From Deinococcus sedimenti (GTDB lineage: Bacteria; Deinococcota; Deinococci; Deinococcales; Deinococcaceae): a DNA stretch of 64,000 bases. The stretch lies in the NCBI RefSeq assembly GCF_014648135.1, contig NZ_BMQN01000001.1:496001-560000 (forward strand), given 5' to 3'. The notes under the pieces were generated by a model. It saw only the letters and a list, made by a program, of their open reading frames with translations. It was not told where the DNA came from and did not search any database. Of this stretch, positions 41,689 to 58,914 are shown in pieces. Both the position numbers and the translations under genes were made by a program. Each line of letters starts with the position of its first letter. The stretch's first letter is position 1.

Positions 41689-42738
41689 TCAGGCGGGCGC
41701 GACTTCCCGAGCTTCCTGCGCGCGGACGGCTTCCATGACGAGCTTCAGGGACGCGCGGCGCTGGGCGGGGTCGGGGATGTTCAGGCTGATGATGAGTTCG
41801 TCGGCGGCGGTGTCGCGGGCCAGGGCGTGCAGGCGAGCGGCGACGGTGGCGGGGTCGCCGATGATGGCGCGCCGCCGCATGGAGTCGGCCAGCGCGCGTT
41901 CCTGCGGGGTGTACGGGTAGGCTTTGGCTTCGGCGACGGTGGGGTAGGGGGCGCTCTCGCCGCGCGTGAGGCGCAGGAACATCAGGCCGAGCGGGAGGCT
42001 GAGTTCCTCGGCTTCCTCGGCGGTGGGGGCGGTGACGACGCTCGCAGCGACGATCACGCGTGCCTCGGGGAACGCTTCGGAGGGTTCGAAGGCGCGGCGG
42101 TACGCGTCGGCGGCGGCGCGGGCCTGCGCGGTGTCCGGGTTGATGTGCCACGCGAACGCCAGCCCCGCCCCGGCCCTGGCGGCGACGTGCGCGCCGTAGC
42201 CGCTGCTGCTCAGGATCCACAGCGGCGGGAACAGGCCCTCGCCCGCCGGGGCCGCCACCGTGCCTGCGAAGGGGTGCCCGGCCGGGTACTGCCCGGTGCC
42301 GAAGGCGATCAGGTCCGCGAGTTGCCGCTCGAAGGACTCCTCCATCAGCCCCTGTGCTCCTCGCAGGGCGCGGGCGGTGCGGCCATCCGTGCCCGGGGCG
42401 CGGCCAAGGCCCAGGTCCACCCGGTCGGGCGCGAGGGCCGACAGCAGCCGGTAGCCTTCCGCGACGGCCAGCGGCGCGTGGTTGGGGAGCATCACGCCGC
42501 CCGAACCCAGGCGGATGCGACTGGTGCGCTGCGACGCGGCGGCCAGCACCGCCAGTGGCACGCTGGACGCCAGCGCGCCCATGTTGTGGTGTTCCGCTAC
42601 CCAGTAGCGCGCGAACCCGGCGTCCTCGGCGGCCTTCGCGTACGCCAGCGCCGCCTCGACCGACTCGGCGGCGCTGGACCCCAGCGGCACGGGGACAAGG
42701 TCGAGCACGGACAGCGGCAGGGGAGAGGACACACTCAT
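41689..42738 (-). CDS. LLM-class flavin-dependent oxidoreductase
   Basis: 349 residues of the luciferase-like TIM-barrel group. [39 protein letters not shown] and [18 protein letters not shown] are the usual family stretches. It would use FMNH2 or F420-like cofactor; the substrate is unknown. ATG 42738 has CACACT 7 bases upstream, a weak -10. Confidence 0.92.
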   Translation of the reverse strand: MSVSSPLPLSVLDLVPVPLGSSAAESVEAALAYAKAAEDAGFARYWVAEHHNMGALASSVPLAVLAAASQRTSRIRLGSGGVMLPNHAPLAVAEGYRLLSALAPDRVDLGLGRAPGTDGRTARALRGAQGLMEESFERQLADLIAFGTGQYPAGHPFAGTVAAPAGEGLFPPLWILSSSGYGAHVAARAGAGLAFAWHINPDTAQARAAADAYRRAFEPSEAFPEARVIVAASVVTAPTAEEAEELSLPLGLMFLRLTRGESAPYPTVAEAKAYPYTPQERALADSMRRRAIIGDPATVAARLHALARDTAADELIISLNIPDPAQRRASLKLVMEAVRAQEAREVAPA

Positions 42739-42877
42739 GCCCGGCAGTGTGCGCCCCTCCGCGCGGGAAAAAGCTGCGCGTGCTCACGAACCCCGCGCCG
42801 TGTTTCCCGGCGGGGAACAGCTTCATCTGGCTAGTCGTCTGCGCCGCCGCGTTCCGCCTGTCCCGGCCACCCGCCTC

Positions 42878-42883
42878 TATCCT
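42878..42883 (+). promoter_or_regulatory. -10 element (TATCCT) upstream of the glcF unit
   Basis: TATCCT ends 7 bases before ATG 42891, the start of a five-codon ORF, not before the glcF ATG itself. Confidence 0.55.
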
Positions 42884-42890
42884 GTGCCCC

Positions 42891-42904
42891 ATGAGCGTGG
42901 CTGC

Positions 42905-42908
<4 letters not shown>
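42891..42908 (+). CDS. Five-codon upstream ORF (MSVAA) coupled to glcF
   Basis: ATG AGC GTG GCT GCA TGA lies at the leaderless spacing from TATCCT, and its TGA overlaps the glcF ATG (ATGA, 42905-42908). Ribosomes that start on the leaderless ORF would terminate right at the glcF start. This is read from the arrangement alone. Confidence 0.45.
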
Positions 42909-44182
<1,274 letters not shown>

Positions 44183-44194
44183 GGGTCGATGGGG

Positions 44195-44206
44195 GATGGT
44201 TGATGG
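44195..44206 (+). repeat. GATGGTTGATGG element, copy C (left arm only)
   Basis: The exact 12-mer lies between glcF and glcD; no right arm is present. The G-rich run that follows (GGAGGGGG) doubles as the glcD ribosome site. Confidence 0.55.
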
Positions 44207-44225
44207 GTGATGGAGGGGGGGACTC

Positions 44226-45649
<1,424 letters not shown>

Positions 45650-45665
<16 letters not shown>

Positions 45666-45709
45666 TCGTGGATGGAGGTCCTTCGCCTTTCTCTCGACCA
45701 TCGACCATC
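45650..45709. repeat. Palindromic GATGGTTGATGG element, copy D
   Basis: GATGGTTGATGG (45650-45661) pairs with CCATCGACCATC (45698-45709) with one wobble. It overlaps the glcD stop and precedes glcE. Confidence 0.65.
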
Positions 45710-45736
45710 TCCCATTTTCTGCGCCGGAGGCGCCTC

Positions 45737-46384
<648 letters not shown>

Positions 46385-46459
46385 AAGAGGTCAAGACCAC
46401 ACTCACCACTGACCCGCCGAATACCTGTTTCAGGCAGATACATTCCTGACACTTTTCGC

Positions 46460-46465
46460 TATTCT
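46460..46465 (+). promoter_or_regulatory. -10 element (TATTCT) of the phosphodiesterase gene
   Basis: TATTCT, 7 bases before GTG 46473; this decides the GTG start. Confidence 0.55.
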
Positions 46466-46472
46466 GTCGGGC

Positions 46473-48368
<1,896 letters not shown>

Positions 48369-48383
48369 GAGTGAACACACCGG

Positions 48384-48407
48384 CCCCCAGCTTCGGCTGG
48401 GGGTTTT
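48384..48407 (+). terminator. Intrinsic terminator of cpdB
   Basis: Perfect 8-bp stem (48384-48391 / 48396-48403) with a TTCG tetraloop and TTTT. Confidence 0.9.
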
Positions 48408-48562
48408 GCCTGTCATTGCACGGCTTCTGAATCGTTTTCGAAGGCAGATGAGAGCCTGTCGGAAGCCGTCCCCTGCTGCCAACTCCAGGGGAGATGGGAG
48501 TGACTCGATGTCGCTCCAGATGGCATAAACCCCGTGTTGCGAATTATGGTCCGGAAGTGTTG

Positions 48563-48603
48563 GAACTGTTTCCATTGACAGTTCGGATGAGGCGGTGTAC
48601 GCT
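48563..48603 (+). promoter_or_regulatory. malE promoter with palindromic operator
   Basis: TTGACA (48575-48580), a 17-base spacer and TACGCT (48598-48603) make a sigma-70 type promoter. GAACTGT (48563-48569) and ACAGTTC (48578-48584) form a perfect 7-bp inverted repeat covering the -35, a likely repressor site for sugar control. Confidence 0.7.
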
Positions 48604-48683
48604 TGCCTCATCAAGAACGAAAGACGTGGAACCGCTTCACAGAAGCGGGCCGGGCCTGTCCGGCACCCACCCAAGGGGGATGC

Positions 48684-49943
48684 ATGAAGAAAGTCATCGC
48701 ACTCGTCAGCCTCAGCGCCGCTATCGCCTTCAGCAGCAACGCCAGCGCCGTCACCGTCACCCTCGCCTGCGGTGCCGTCGGCCAGGAACTCGAACTCTGC
48801 AAGGCCGGCGCCGCCCGCTGGGCCAAGAAGACCGGCAACGAAGTCAAGATCTTCGAGAGCCCCAACCTCACCAACGACCGCCTCGGCCTGTACCAGCAGC
48901 AGCTCGCCGCCAAGAGCAGCGACATCGACGTCTACCAGCTCGACGTCGTCTGGCCCGGCCTGCTCGCCCAGCACTTCGTCGACCTGAAAGGCAAGGTGCC
49001 TGCCGCTGAAGTCAACGCGCACTTCAAGGGCATCATCGACGCCAACACCGTCAACGGCAAACTCGTCGCCATGCCCTGGTTCACCGACGCGGGCCTGCTG
49101 TACTACCGCACCGACCTCCTGAAGAAATACGGCTTCAAGAGCGCCCCCAAGACCTGGACCGAGATGGCCCTGATGGCCAAGAAGATCCAGACCGGCGAAC
49201 AGAAGACCAACAAGGCCTTCAGCGGCTTCGTCTGGCAGGGCAAGAACTACGAAGGCCTGACCTGCGACGCCCTGGAATGGGTCGTCAGCTTCGGCGGCGG
49301 CACCATCGTCGACGCGAGCGGCAAGGTCACCATCAACAACGCCCAGGCCGCCAAGGCCCTGGACACCGCCGCCAGCTGGATCAAGAGCATCAGCCCCGCC
49401 GGCGTCACCACCTACGCCGAGGAAGAAGCCCGCGGCATCTTCCAGTCCGGCAACGCCGCCTTCATGCGCAACTGGCCCTACGCCTGGGCCCTCGGCCAGG
49501 GTGACGACAGCAAAGTCAAGGGCAAGATCGGCGTGGCGCCCCTGCCCAGCGGCGGCAGCCGCAACGCCGCCACCCTCGGCGGCTGGCAGCTCGGCGTGAG
49601 CCAGTACAGCAAGAACCAGGCCGCCGCCATCGACCTCGTGCGCTACCTCGCCGGCCCCGCCGAGCAGAAGATCCGCGCCATCGAGGGTGCCTACAACCCC
49701 ACCATCCAGAGCCTCTACAAGGACAAGGACGTGCTCGCCAAGAACCCCTTCTTCGGCAGCCTGTACAGCGTCTTCACCAGCGCCGTCGCCCGTCCCTCCG
49801 GCCCCACCAAGAGCAAGTACAACCAGGTCTCCCAGGCCTTCAGCACCGCCGTCAGCGACGTCCTGAACGGCAAGATGAAAGGTCAGGCCGCCGTCGCCAA
49901 ACTCGCCGGCGACCTGAACCGCATCAAGGGCCGCGGCTGGTAA
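48684..49943 (+). CDS. malE: Sugar ABC transporter substrate-binding protein (MalE-like)
   Basis: 419 residues. Sec signal [22 protein letters not shown], then a family-1 solute-binding protein: [45 protein letters not shown], and [14 protein letters not shown]. The pattern matches trehalose/maltose-type binders. AAGGGGG precedes ATG 48684. It is followed by a hairpin and the two permeases; no ATPase is present, so a shared MsmK/MalK-type ATPase elsewhere must energise it. Confidence 0.92.
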   Translation: MKKVIALVSLSAAIAFSSNASAVTVTLACGAVGQELELCKAGAARWAKKTGNEVKIFESPNLTNDRLGLYQQQLAAKSSDIDVYQLDVVWPGLLAQHFVDLKGKVPAAEVNAHFKGIIDANTVNGKLVAMPWFTDAGLLYYRTDLLKKYGFKSAPKTWTEMALMAKKIQTGEQKTNKAFSGFVWQGKNYEGLTCDALEWVVSFGGGTIVDASGKVTINNAQAAKALDTAASWIKSISPAGVTTYAEEEARGIFQSGNAAFMRNWPYAWALGQGDDSKVKGKIGVAPLPSGGSRNAATLGGWQLGVSQYSKNQAAAIDLVRYLAGPAEQKIRAIEGAYNPTIQSLYKDKDVLAKNPFFGSLYSVFTSAVARPSGPTKSKYNQVSQAFSTAVSDVLNGKMKGQAAVAKLAGDLNRIKGRGW

Positions 49944-49960
49944 GCCCACACCGCAGCGGA

Positions 49961-49995
49961 GGGGGGACGCCCACCACCAGGGGCGTCCCCCCTTT
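49961..49995 (+). terminator. Strong hairpin between malE and malF
   Basis: A perfect 12-bp stem (49961-49972 / 49981-49992), then TTTCC. It probably lets only part of the transcription pass on to the permeases, giving more binding protein. Confidence 0.7.
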
Positions 49996-50087
49996 CCGTT
50001 CCTGCCTTACGAAAGTGTTCATTCGGGCTCCCCGCCACCCCGCCCCCATACACTGAACCCAAGCCCAACACAGGAGGTACACCCGGC

Positions 50088-51017
50088 ATGACCGTGAACC
50101 CCACCGCGCCCACCCGGCCCATCCGCACCCGCGGCATCGAGGCCGCCCGCGCCCGGCAGGCCATCTGGCTCCTGCTGCCCACCCTGATCGCCATTGCCCT
50201 GGTCGCCGGTTACCCGCTGTACCGCACGATCTATTTCTCGCTGTTCGAGGCGAGCCTCACCACCCCCGACCAGCGGACCTTCATCGGCATGGGGAACTTC
50301 TGGTTCACCACCGAGGACGGCGTCGCCCTGGGCTTCCTGCAGGACCCCAAATGGTGGGGCGCCGTGAAGAACACCCTGCTGTTCACCGTCGTGTCCGTCA
50401 CGCTGGAAACCATCTTCGGCATGATCATCGCCCTGGTCGTGAACAGCGCCTTCAAGGGCCGCGGAATTCTCCGCACCGCCATGCTCGTCCCCTGGGCGAT
50501 CCCCACGGTCGTGTCCGCGCAGATGTGGTCGTACCTGTACAACGACACCTTCGGCCTGATCGGCCGCGGCCTGCTCGGCGGACAGGCGCTGCTCGCCAAC
50601 ACCGACAGCGCCATCTGGGCCCTGATCGCCGTGGACGTCTGGAAGACCACCTCCTTCATGGCGCTGCTTATCCTCGCGGGCCTGCAGAGCCTCCCCAGCG
50701 ACATGTACGAGGCGGCCGACATGGACGGCGCGAGCAAATGGACGCAGTTCTGGCGCCTGACCCTGCCGCTGCTGCGCCCCGCGCTGCTCGTCGCGCTGGT
50801 GTTCCGCAGCCTGGACGCCCTGCGCGTGTTCGACATCATGTCCGTGATGCTCGGGAACGTGAACGCCGCCGCGACCAGCATGACCGGCTACGCCCGGCAG
50901 GCGCTGATCGACAACTCGCTGCTCGGCTACGGCAGCGCCGTCAGCGTGGCGATCTTCGTGATCATCATGGTCATCGTCGTCATCTACGTCACCGCGTTCC
51001 GCGTGAAATTCGACTGA
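50088..51017 (+). CDS. malF: Sugar ABC transporter permease (MalF-like)
   Basis: 309 residues with six membrane segments. The EAA loop reads [23 protein letters not shown]. The N-terminus is short, lacking the long periplasmic loop of E. coli MalF. AGGAGG lies upstream of ATG 50088. Confidence 0.92.
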   Translation: MTVNPTAPTRPIRTRGIEAARARQAIWLLLPTLIAIALVAGYPLYRTIYFSLFEASLTTPDQRTFIGMGNFWFTTEDGVALGFLQDPKWWGAVKNTLLFTVVSVTLETIFGMIIALVVNSAFKGRGILRTAMLVPWAIPTVVSAQMWSYLYNDTFGLIGRGLLGGQALLANTDSAIWALIAVDVWKTTSFMALLILAGLQSLPSDMYEAADMDGASKWTQFWRLTLPLLRPALLVALVFRSLDALRVFDIMSVMLGNVNAAATSMTGYARQALIDNSLLGYGSAVSVAIFVIIMVIVVIYVTAFRVKFD

Positions 51018-51027
51018 GGGGGCCGAC

Positions 51028-51879
51028 ATGAACCTGAAGACCAAGAACCCGGCCCTGTACTACCTGCAACGCGCGGCCTTCTACCTGCTCGTGCTGGTCA
51101 TCGCCTTCTACCTGCTCGCCCCGTTCTTCTGGGCGGTCCTGACCAGCCTGCGCTCCCCCGGCGACCTGTTCCTGCAACCCGCGCAGTTCATCGCCGCCGA
51201 GACCACCTTCCAGAACTACACCCAGGTGTTCGCCAACCCGAACTTCCAGCGCGGCCTGCTGTACTCCCTGGTCGTCGCCGTCGGCTCGGTCCTGATCAGC
51301 CTGCTGATCGGCTCGTTCGCCGCGTACGCCCTGGGCCGCTTCCGCTTCAAGGGCAAGCAGATCATCATGTACGTCATCCTGGCCGTCAGCGTCTTCCCGC
51401 AGATCGCCGTGCTGTCGGGCCTGTACACCCTGATCAGCGCCCTGGGCCTGTACAACAACCCCGTCGGCCTGATCCTCACGTACCTGATCTTCACCATCCC
51501 CTTCACGGTGTGGGTGCTGACCAGCTTCGTGCGCGACATCCCCGGTGAACTGGAAGAGGCGGCCCTGGTGGACGGCGCCAGTCCCCTCCAGACGCTGTTC
51601 CTCGTGCTGTTCCCCGTCATGATGCCCGCCCTGGTCACCACCGGCCTGCTGGCGTTCATCAACGCCTGGAACGAGTACCTGTTCGCCCTGACCTTCACCA
51701 GCACCAACCGCACCGTGCCGGTCGTGATCGCCAACTACTCCGGCGCCACGCAGTTCGACCAGCCGTGGGGCCAGATCATGGCCGCCAGCATCGTCGTGAC
51801 CATCCCCCTGATCATCCTGGTGCTCGTGTTCCAGCGCAACATCGTGTCCGGCCTGACCGCCGGAGCCGTCAAAGGCTGA
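51028..51879 (+). CDS. malG: Sugar ABC transporter permease (MalG-like)
   Basis: 283 residues, six membrane segments; the EAA loop is [25 protein letters not shown]. It begins 10 bases after malF and forms the channel with it. Confidence 0.93.
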   Translation: MNLKTKNPALYYLQRAAFYLLVLVIAFYLLAPFFWAVLTSLRSPGDLFLQPAQFIAAETTFQNYTQVFANPNFQRGLLYSLVVAVGSVLISLLIGSFAAYALGRFRFKGKQIIMYVILAVSVFPQIAVLSGLYTLISALGLYNNPVGLILTYLIFTIPFTVWVLTSFVRDIPGELEEAALVDGASPLQTLFLVLFPVMMPALVTTGLLAFINAWNEYLFALTFTSTNRTVPVVIANYSGATQFDQPWGQIMAASIVVTIPLIILVLVFQRNIVSGLTAGAVKG

Positions 51880-51921
51880 CCCACTCCAGTCGCACGGTCA
51901 GGAACCCACCGAACGCAGACG

Positions 51922-51957
51922 GCAGAGGCCCCAGGGACCATCCCTCGGGGCCTCTGC
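51922..51957. terminator. Hairpin in the malG / DUF2252 convergent gap
   Basis: An 11-bp perfect stem (51922-51932 / 51947-51957) with an inner AGGG / CCCT pair; no U tract. Confidence 0.55.
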
Positions 51958-51986
51958 CTGCGAATCCGCAACCTCCCGCCCTGAGG

Positions 51987-53357
51987 TCACGCCTCGGGAT
52001 CGGCCTCCGCCTCCAAGTCGCCCCGCGCGATCGCCTGGGCCAGCACGGCATGGTCCCGCTCGGCCTGATCGGCGTACGCCACCGCGAAGGCCGCCACCGC
52101 CTGATCGAACGTCTCACGCCGGCCCAGGTACGCGCCCAGCGCCACCGCGTCCCCCGTGCGGGCGTGCGCGCGGGCCAGCGCCCAGCCGCACAGCTCGGCA
52201 ATCTCCTCCAGCGTGCGCGGCGAGACCGCCTGCAGGTCGAAGCGGCCCTTCTGATCCCGCAGCTGCCGCACGTACCCGCAGAATCCCTCGCCAGCCGACC
52301 AGCCCAGGAACGGATCGGCCGCCGCCTGCATCAGCTGCTGCCCCCGCACGATCCGGTGCGCCGCGTTGCGCGCCACGGTCGGACCGGCGAACGGCTCCAG
52401 CACGCTCGGCCGCGCCTCCTTCACCTGCAGGAACAGCACGTCGTCCCCATCGGCAACCAGCAGCAGGACCAACACCCGCCGCCCGCAACTGCCGACACCC
52501 GTGACCTTCAGTGCCCAGTCCGCCAGGTGGTAGCGCGACAGCAACTCCCGGCGGTCCGGCGCGACACTGTCCAGGTAGTTCGCCCGCACGCCCTCCAGCA
52601 TGACCTCCGCCTGCGGGTCCGACGTGTGCACCAGCAGCGGCGGATCGTCCCGCAGGCGCCAGCCGGCCGGCGTCTGCACCGCCAGTTTCTTCAGGGTGTG
52701 CAGGTGCGTGCGGGTGCTGGCCTTCGCGAACATCGCTCGGCCATGCTCCCGCGCGTCGGACGCCATGTCCGCCAGCGCCTCGGACGCATCGATGCGGTCA
52801 TACCAGACGTCCAGGTGATGCTGCCTCGCGTACGCACGGACATGCAGGCGGTAGGCCCGCGCCGCGCTGCGCGCCGCATACACGGCGTCCGCCTCGCTGT
52901 GCCCCGCCTCACGCCCGGCCAGCACCAGACTGGCCGCCAGCCGCCGCACGTCCCACTCCCACGGCGCCCGCAGCGTCTCGTCGAAATCGTTCAGGTCGAA
53001 CACCAGATTCCGCTCGCCGGTCGCGAACGCCCCGAAGTTCGCGCAGTGGGCGTCCCCGCTGGCCTGCACCCGCTCGCCCGTCACAGGCGTGCCCGCCAGA
53101 TCGGCCGCCATCAGCGCCGCCGTCCCCCGGAAGAACGCGAATGGACTCGCCACCATCCGCCCGAACCGCAGGGGCAGCAGATGAGTCATGCAGCCGTCCG
53201 TCCCCGCGTGCAGGGTGTTCAGGACCTGCTGGGGCCGCTCACCGGGCGCCTCGAACAGCGCGTGGTCCCGCCGGGGCAGCGTGCTGCGCAACGCACGGCC
53301 CCGCGCCCGCCGCTCGTCCCGGCCCGGCAACGGCACTTCAGAAAAAGGATCATGCAT
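51987..53357 (-). CDS. DUF2252-family protein
   Basis: 456 residues. ASGDAHCANFGAF and LVFDLNDFDETLRAPWEWDVRRLAASLVLA are the strongest family signatures and resemble the catalytic loop and metal site of kinase-fold phosphotransferases. The biological role is unknown in the family. ATG 53357 is chosen; the upstream GATACGG is only a weak -10 candidate. It faces malG tail to tail. Confidence 0.9.
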   Translation of the reverse strand: MHDPFSEVPLPGRDERRARGRALRSTLPRRDHALFEAPGERPQQVLNTLHAGTDGCMTHLLPLRFGRMVASPFAFFRGTAALMAADLAGTPVTGERVQASGDAHCANFGAFATGERNLVFDLNDFDETLRAPWEWDVRRLAASLVLAGREAGHSEADAVYAARSAARAYRLHVRAYARQHHLDVWYDRIDASEALADMASDAREHGRAMFAKASTRTHLHTLKKLAVQTPAGWRLRDDPPLLVHTSDPQAEVMLEGVRANYLDSVAPDRRELLSRYHLADWALKVTGVGSCGRRVLVLLLVADGDDVLFLQVKEARPSVLEPFAGPTVARNAAHRIVRGQQLMQAAADPFLGWSAGEGFCGYVRQLRDQKGRFDLQAVSPRTLEEIAELCGWALARAHARTGDAVALGAYLGRRETFDQAVAAFAVAYADQAERDHAVLAQAIARGDLEAEADPEA

Positions 53358-53394
53358 GACCGTATCGTGTCACGCCAGGGCAGGGCGACCCTTC

Positions 53395-53530
53395 ATACGG
53401 ATTCCGTCTGTTTCGTTGACAGATCGGAACACCACCGATCTGCCAACTCCACGCCCGGAACCCGCTTCTCTCCTTCTCGCATCCGCTCGGGTTGAACGGT
53501 TTTTGCAAACCATTCAACCGGAGTCCGTAT
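53395..53530. repeat. Structured dispersed element, copy 3 (about 136 bp)
   Basis: The outer inverted repeat (53395-53406 / 53519-53530) has one mismatch. Inside are hairpin 1 (53420-53427 / 53435-53442, with GTTG / CAAC at its base), the linker CAACTCCAC..CTTCTCGCATCCGCTCG and hairpin 2, a 13-bp stem (53490-53502 / 53507-53519, one wobble). The linker is shorter than in copies 1 and 2. Confidence 0.7.
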
Positions 53531-53592
53531 CACATGTGCCGCCCACCAGTCCACCCGGACGGCATCTCGGCGGCCGCTCGCGCGGGGGACGC

Positions 53593-54009
53593 TCAGTTCA
53601 GGTGCGAGGGGTCCTCCGGCGCGCCCCCGTACGTGCGGATCACATCGCTCAGCAACTGCCGCGCCAGCCGCAGCACGCTGTCCTCGGTCAGGTCGTCCAC
53701 GCGGAACCCCTCGCCCAGGCCGTACTCACCGCGGAACTGCCCGTCCACCCGGCGCACCCGCACGAGCACCTCGCACAGGCCCAGCCGGTAGCGCGCCGCG
53801 TGCCACGAGCCCAGCGGCGCGGGCCGCAGCGTCACCTGCGGGTCCGGCACCGGGTCCATGCTGACGTTGTTCAGCGGCAGGCCCGGCCCGCTTGCCGCGC
53901 GCAGAGCGTGGTAGAGCAGGTTCAGGAATCCCTCGCAGGCCTGCACCTCGGCCTGCCGGGCCTGAGCGCCGCGCCGGATCACCGCCTGCAACTCGTCGAA
54001 GGAACTCAC
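53593..54009 (-). CDS. Hypothetical protein
   Basis: 138 residues with no recognised family; mixed helix/strand, one cysteine. The start is GTG 54009 because TACAGT (54017-54022) is 7 bases upstream; a TTG at 54030 is the alternative. It follows the truD operon on the same strand. Confidence 0.6.
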   Translation of the reverse strand: MSSFDELQAVIRRGAQARQAEVQACEGFLNLLYHALRAASGPGLPLNNVSMDPVPDPQVTLRPAPLGSWHAARYRLGLCEVLVRVRRVDGQFRGEYGLGEGFRVDDLTEDSVLRLARQLLSDVIRTYGGAPEDPSHLN

Positions 54010-54016
54010 GGGACCG

Positions 54017-54022
54017 ACTGTA
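54017..54022 (-). promoter_or_regulatory. -10 element (TACAGT)
   Basis: On the minus strand, 7 bases before GTG 54009. Confidence 0.5.
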
Positions 54023-54030
54023 CCGCCCAA

Positions 54031-55793
<1,763 letters not shown>

Positions 55794-55797
<4 letters not shown>

Positions 55798-56255
55798 AAT
55801 CCGGCAGTATAGCCGCAATCCGCTGTACCGGGTGAATCTGCCGCCCGGCGCAGCCAGCACCGCTCCGGCCGCACCGGGCCGTCCAGCCACACCAGCGCCG
55901 CACGGCCACCCACGCCCCATACGACCGCCGCCTGCCCGAACCGACGGCCCAGCCGCGCCGCCTCGCGCAGCGGCACGTCCCGCAGGATCAGCGTCTCCTC
56001 GCGCCAGGGGCCCTCGCCGTTCCAGCCGGGCAGGGGAGACCACGCCCACACCAGCCGCGCCAGCGCCGCCTGCCGCTCATCGTTCAGGTCCGGCGCTGCC
56101 CGCTGGCCCGACGGGTTCCACGCGGTCACGATCGCCCAGCGCTGCCCCGCCTCACACCAGTGCGGCACGATCCCCGGCCCGGCGGGGGTGAGGGACACGC
56201 GCTCACCCGCCCGACCGTACGTGCTCCCGAGAAAGGCGGCCCGCAGGTCGGACAT
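55794..56255 (-). CDS. DUF3293-domain protein
   Basis: 153 residues; [25 protein letters not shown] is the family signature. The function is unknown. ATG 56255 directly follows the stop of the preceding gene, and its own stop overlaps the next GTG (GTGA). The promoter of the next gene is inside its last codons. Confidence 0.82.
55806..55811 (-). promoter_or_regulatory. -10 element (TATACT) inside DUF3293
   Basis: On the minus strand, 8 bases before GTG 55797; it encodes part of the DUF3293 C-terminus. Confidence 0.5.
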
Positions 56256-56624
56256 TCAGCGCGTGACGACCGCCTGCACACTCACGATCTGAGCGTTCTT
56301 CAGGCGGAACACCAGCCCCACCCGCTGCCCCACCTTGAACGAACCGCCCAGCACCACCCGCGCCCGGCCCGCCGGCCCCAGGCTCAACGTGCCGGGCACA
56401 GGCAGACTCTGCACCACCTTGCAGCGCGGCTCGCAGCGCAGCAGTCGGGTGCGGCCCGCGCTACTCCAGACCCCCAGCAGCTCATCCGTCCGCGCGAGCT
56501 TCAACGTGCCCACCAGCATCACGCCCTCGTGCATCAGTTTCAGTGTCAGGGGCTGCGGCGTGCTGGCCTGCGCCCACGGAGTCACCGCCAGCAGCGCCGC
56601 ACACACCAGGATCTTCAGCCTCAC
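56256..56624 (-). CDS. Small secreted protein, unknown
   Basis: 122 residues; signal peptide [20 protein letters not shown]. The mature part is basic and beta-rich with a C-x3-C pair (RCEPRCK). The start is GTG 56624, overlapping the truD stop (GTGA). Confidence 0.7.
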   Translation of the reverse strand: MRLKILVCAALLAVTPWAQASTPQPLTLKLMHEGVMLVGTLKLARTDELLGVWSSAGRTRLLRCEPRCKVVQSLPVPGTLSLGPAGRARVVLGGSFKVGQRVGLVFRLKNAQIVSVQAVVTR

Positions 56625-57697
56625 TCTGCTCCCTCCTCGTCTGCCCCACCGGCGTCACCCAGGTCAGGGGCCGACGCGTCCACGCTGGTCTTCATCACCT
56701 CACGCAGCACGCTGGTCGCAAAACTGCCCTTCGGCAGCGTGAACGACAGCGTGAACCCATCCTCCTCCGGCGTGACCTGCGTGTCCTGCGGGTACACCCG
56801 CGTCAGGCGGCGGTCCCCCTTGCGACTGCCGAACATCTCGGGCGTGAGGCCCAGTTCATCCAGAACCTCCCGCTCCAGCATGCCCGCCTCCAGCGTCAAC
56901 GGCTTGACCTTCCGGCCGAACAGCGTGCCCGTGGCACTCACCTCGCCCCGCTGCGCGCGCGGCGAATCGGCCGCCGCGTCCTGCACGCTGAACACGCCGC
57001 CCGTGTCGTGCTTCTTCGCCATGTCCCCGTTCAGCAGGGCATCGAACACGCCCCGCTCCAGGCGGCGGCTGACGAACCCGTTGAAGACCACGCTCTGCAG
57101 GGCGCTCGTCAGGAAGCGGCGCACCCGGGGATCACGCACGCGCGACTCGCCCCGCACGACGCGCAGGCCCTCCTCGGCATTCAGGCCGCCCAGCCCGAAG
57201 CGCTGAGGCCCGAAGTAGTTCGGGACGCCCCGCGCCACCAGCTGCGCCAGCGTCTCGGACGCCACGTCGGCCTGCCCGGCCGCCTCACGCACCCGCACCT
57301 GGAACCGGTTGCCGCTCAGGTGCCCCATCGCCAGCTTGTTCCCGTGCCGCGTGGCGGTCAGAACCCTCACGCCGTCCATCGCGAACGCCGACAGACGCCC
57401 CTCGTACTTCGCGGGAAGACTGAGCCACTGGCTCGTCACCGCATGCCGGTCCTTCAGGCCCGCCACGCCCACGTCCCGGTCGCGCACGCCCAGCTGGGCG
57501 CTCAGCTCACGCAGCACGTGCGCGGTCGTGTGACCGGTTTTCTCCAGCTGCACGAACAGAAAGTCACCCTCGCCACTCAGGGGGTAGGCGGGCAGTTCCT
57601 CCACCCGGAAATCCGAGGGCTGATGCCGCAGGACGCCACCGGTACCCGGCCCGTCCGTGAGGGCACGCAGCGCCGACCAGTCAAACACCAGACTCAC
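56621..57697 (-). CDS. truD: tRNA pseudouridine(13) synthase TruD
   Basis: 358 residues. [18 protein letters not shown] holds the catalytic Asp, and [21 protein letters not shown] is the TruD-specific motif; [19 protein letters not shown] closes the fold. It modifies U13 in tRNA-Glu. The start is GTG 57697; TATGGT lies 9 bases upstream. Confidence 0.95.
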   Translation of the reverse strand: MSLVFDWSALRALTDGPGTGGVLRHQPSDFRVEELPAYPLSGEGDFLFVQLEKTGHTTAHVLRELSAQLGVRDRDVGVAGLKDRHAVTSQWLSLPAKYEGRLSAFAMDGVRVLTATRHGNKLAMGHLSGNRFQVRVREAAGQADVASETLAQLVARGVPNYFGPQRFGLGGLNAEEGLRVVRGESRVRDPRVRRFLTSALQSVVFNGFVSRRLERGVFDALLNGDMAKKHDTGGVFSVQDAAADSPRAQRGEVSATGTLFGRKVKPLTLEAGMLEREVLDELGLTPEMFGSRKGDRRLTRVYPQDTQVTPEEDGFTLSFTLPKGSFATSVLREVMKTSVDASAPDLGDAGGADEEGAE

Positions 57698-58914
57698 GAT
57701 CAGCCCACCATACCCCTCAGCAGTGGAATTGGTGTGAAATTTTCGTCATCAAGATGAGTGCGTGCCGTCGTTGGCAGGTACAGCACCCGTATGCCTGGCA
57801 GTCACATTCTGTCGGTCTCGGCCCAAATCAGCACGAGTGCACGACGAGTGCCGAGACAGGAAGCGCGCGACCTCCTCGTCTGTGGAAGATGTCTGCCGGC
57901 TCAATCTGATGACCTTTGTCTTCAGGTCTCTGCGATGGGAACCAGCGATTCCCCTGACAACCCACCCCTTTGCTGTTCGAGACCACCACCAGGGTGTGCG
58001 GCCCACGTGCACTTGATCCGCAGTCGCTGAGGGTGCGTTCCGGGCTGTCTGGCTGAATGTAAAAGGATGTTCAGATGGGAGGGATGTCACCCAACGGTAG
58101 TGGGCGACGGTGCCCTACTGGTCCGCAATGCCTGGAAGCACGCCCGCCGGATGTCGCTCGCGGGCAGCATATGGAACGTGACGGGCAGGCCCGGCTCCAG
58201 CCACAGCGGAGCGAGGTTCAGCGGTGTTATGCGGCTCAGCTTGGCTACATTGAGGATCATCACGCAGCCCGCCGCGTCATGAGGCGCGCCGAGAACGTCC
58301 ACGGTGTCACGTACAACACGATCCATACCAGCTCACGCATTTTCAGACCATACTTGTGGGGAACACGCAGGTACTCGCCCGAGACAAGCGCGGCCGCCTC
58401 AGGGCACCACCTGACTGGGCTCGCCGAGTCGTTCAGGCGCGGTGCAGCTCAGTGATTGACTTTCCTAAATCCAGCGTCATCAGGAGCGCAGTTCAGACTG
58501 CACGCTTGGCCGTCTACCTGGCGTCTCTATCCACAGGGCTCACTCCGTCGCACCGATCGCCTGCCGGGGATTCTCTGTGAAGAAGTCCTCCACTCCACCG
58601 ATCCGCTGCCGTTGCCAGGATGAAACACGGAAGACCTGCGCCTCAGGGCGTGCCACTGACTGGTGTGGGAGGCGCAGGACTGGCTCACGGGGGGAGGTAA
58701 GGGATGGATGATGTGAGGTCAAGGAAAGGCAGTGGCAGGTCTGCGGCTCAGACGGCTCCCACCCCTTCCTCATCCCAGTTCTGGTTCTCCGGACCTACCG
58801 GCGCCGCGCGGCGCTACGGCGCCACCCGACCCACCCGGCCGCGTGGGCCGGGTGGGTCGGGTGTACTGGGGAACAGATCTGCTGGTCAGGTGCGGTGGTG
58901 GACCGTCCGGACGC
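57698..58914. other. 1.2-kb gene-free region of lower GC, probably decayed
   Basis: Short frames on both strands do not resemble known families, base composition is less GC-rich than the flanks, and stops are frequent in all frames. Two stretches (57749-58090 minus and 58087-58326 minus) read as plausible protein fragments but are not identifiable. It may be the remnant of lost or mobile genes. Confidence 0.5.
58823..58863 (-). terminator. Perfect 18-bp GC-rich hairpin after the cytolysin gene
   Basis: 58823-58840 pairs exactly with 58846-58863 around a 5-base loop, 52 bases past the cytolysin stop. There is no U tract. Confidence 0.6.

Noticed and set aside
58087..58326. Minus-strand frame in the empty region as a real gene
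   Set aside because: Short, no family, no convincing start signal, and other frames overlap it; kept only as part of the decayed region.
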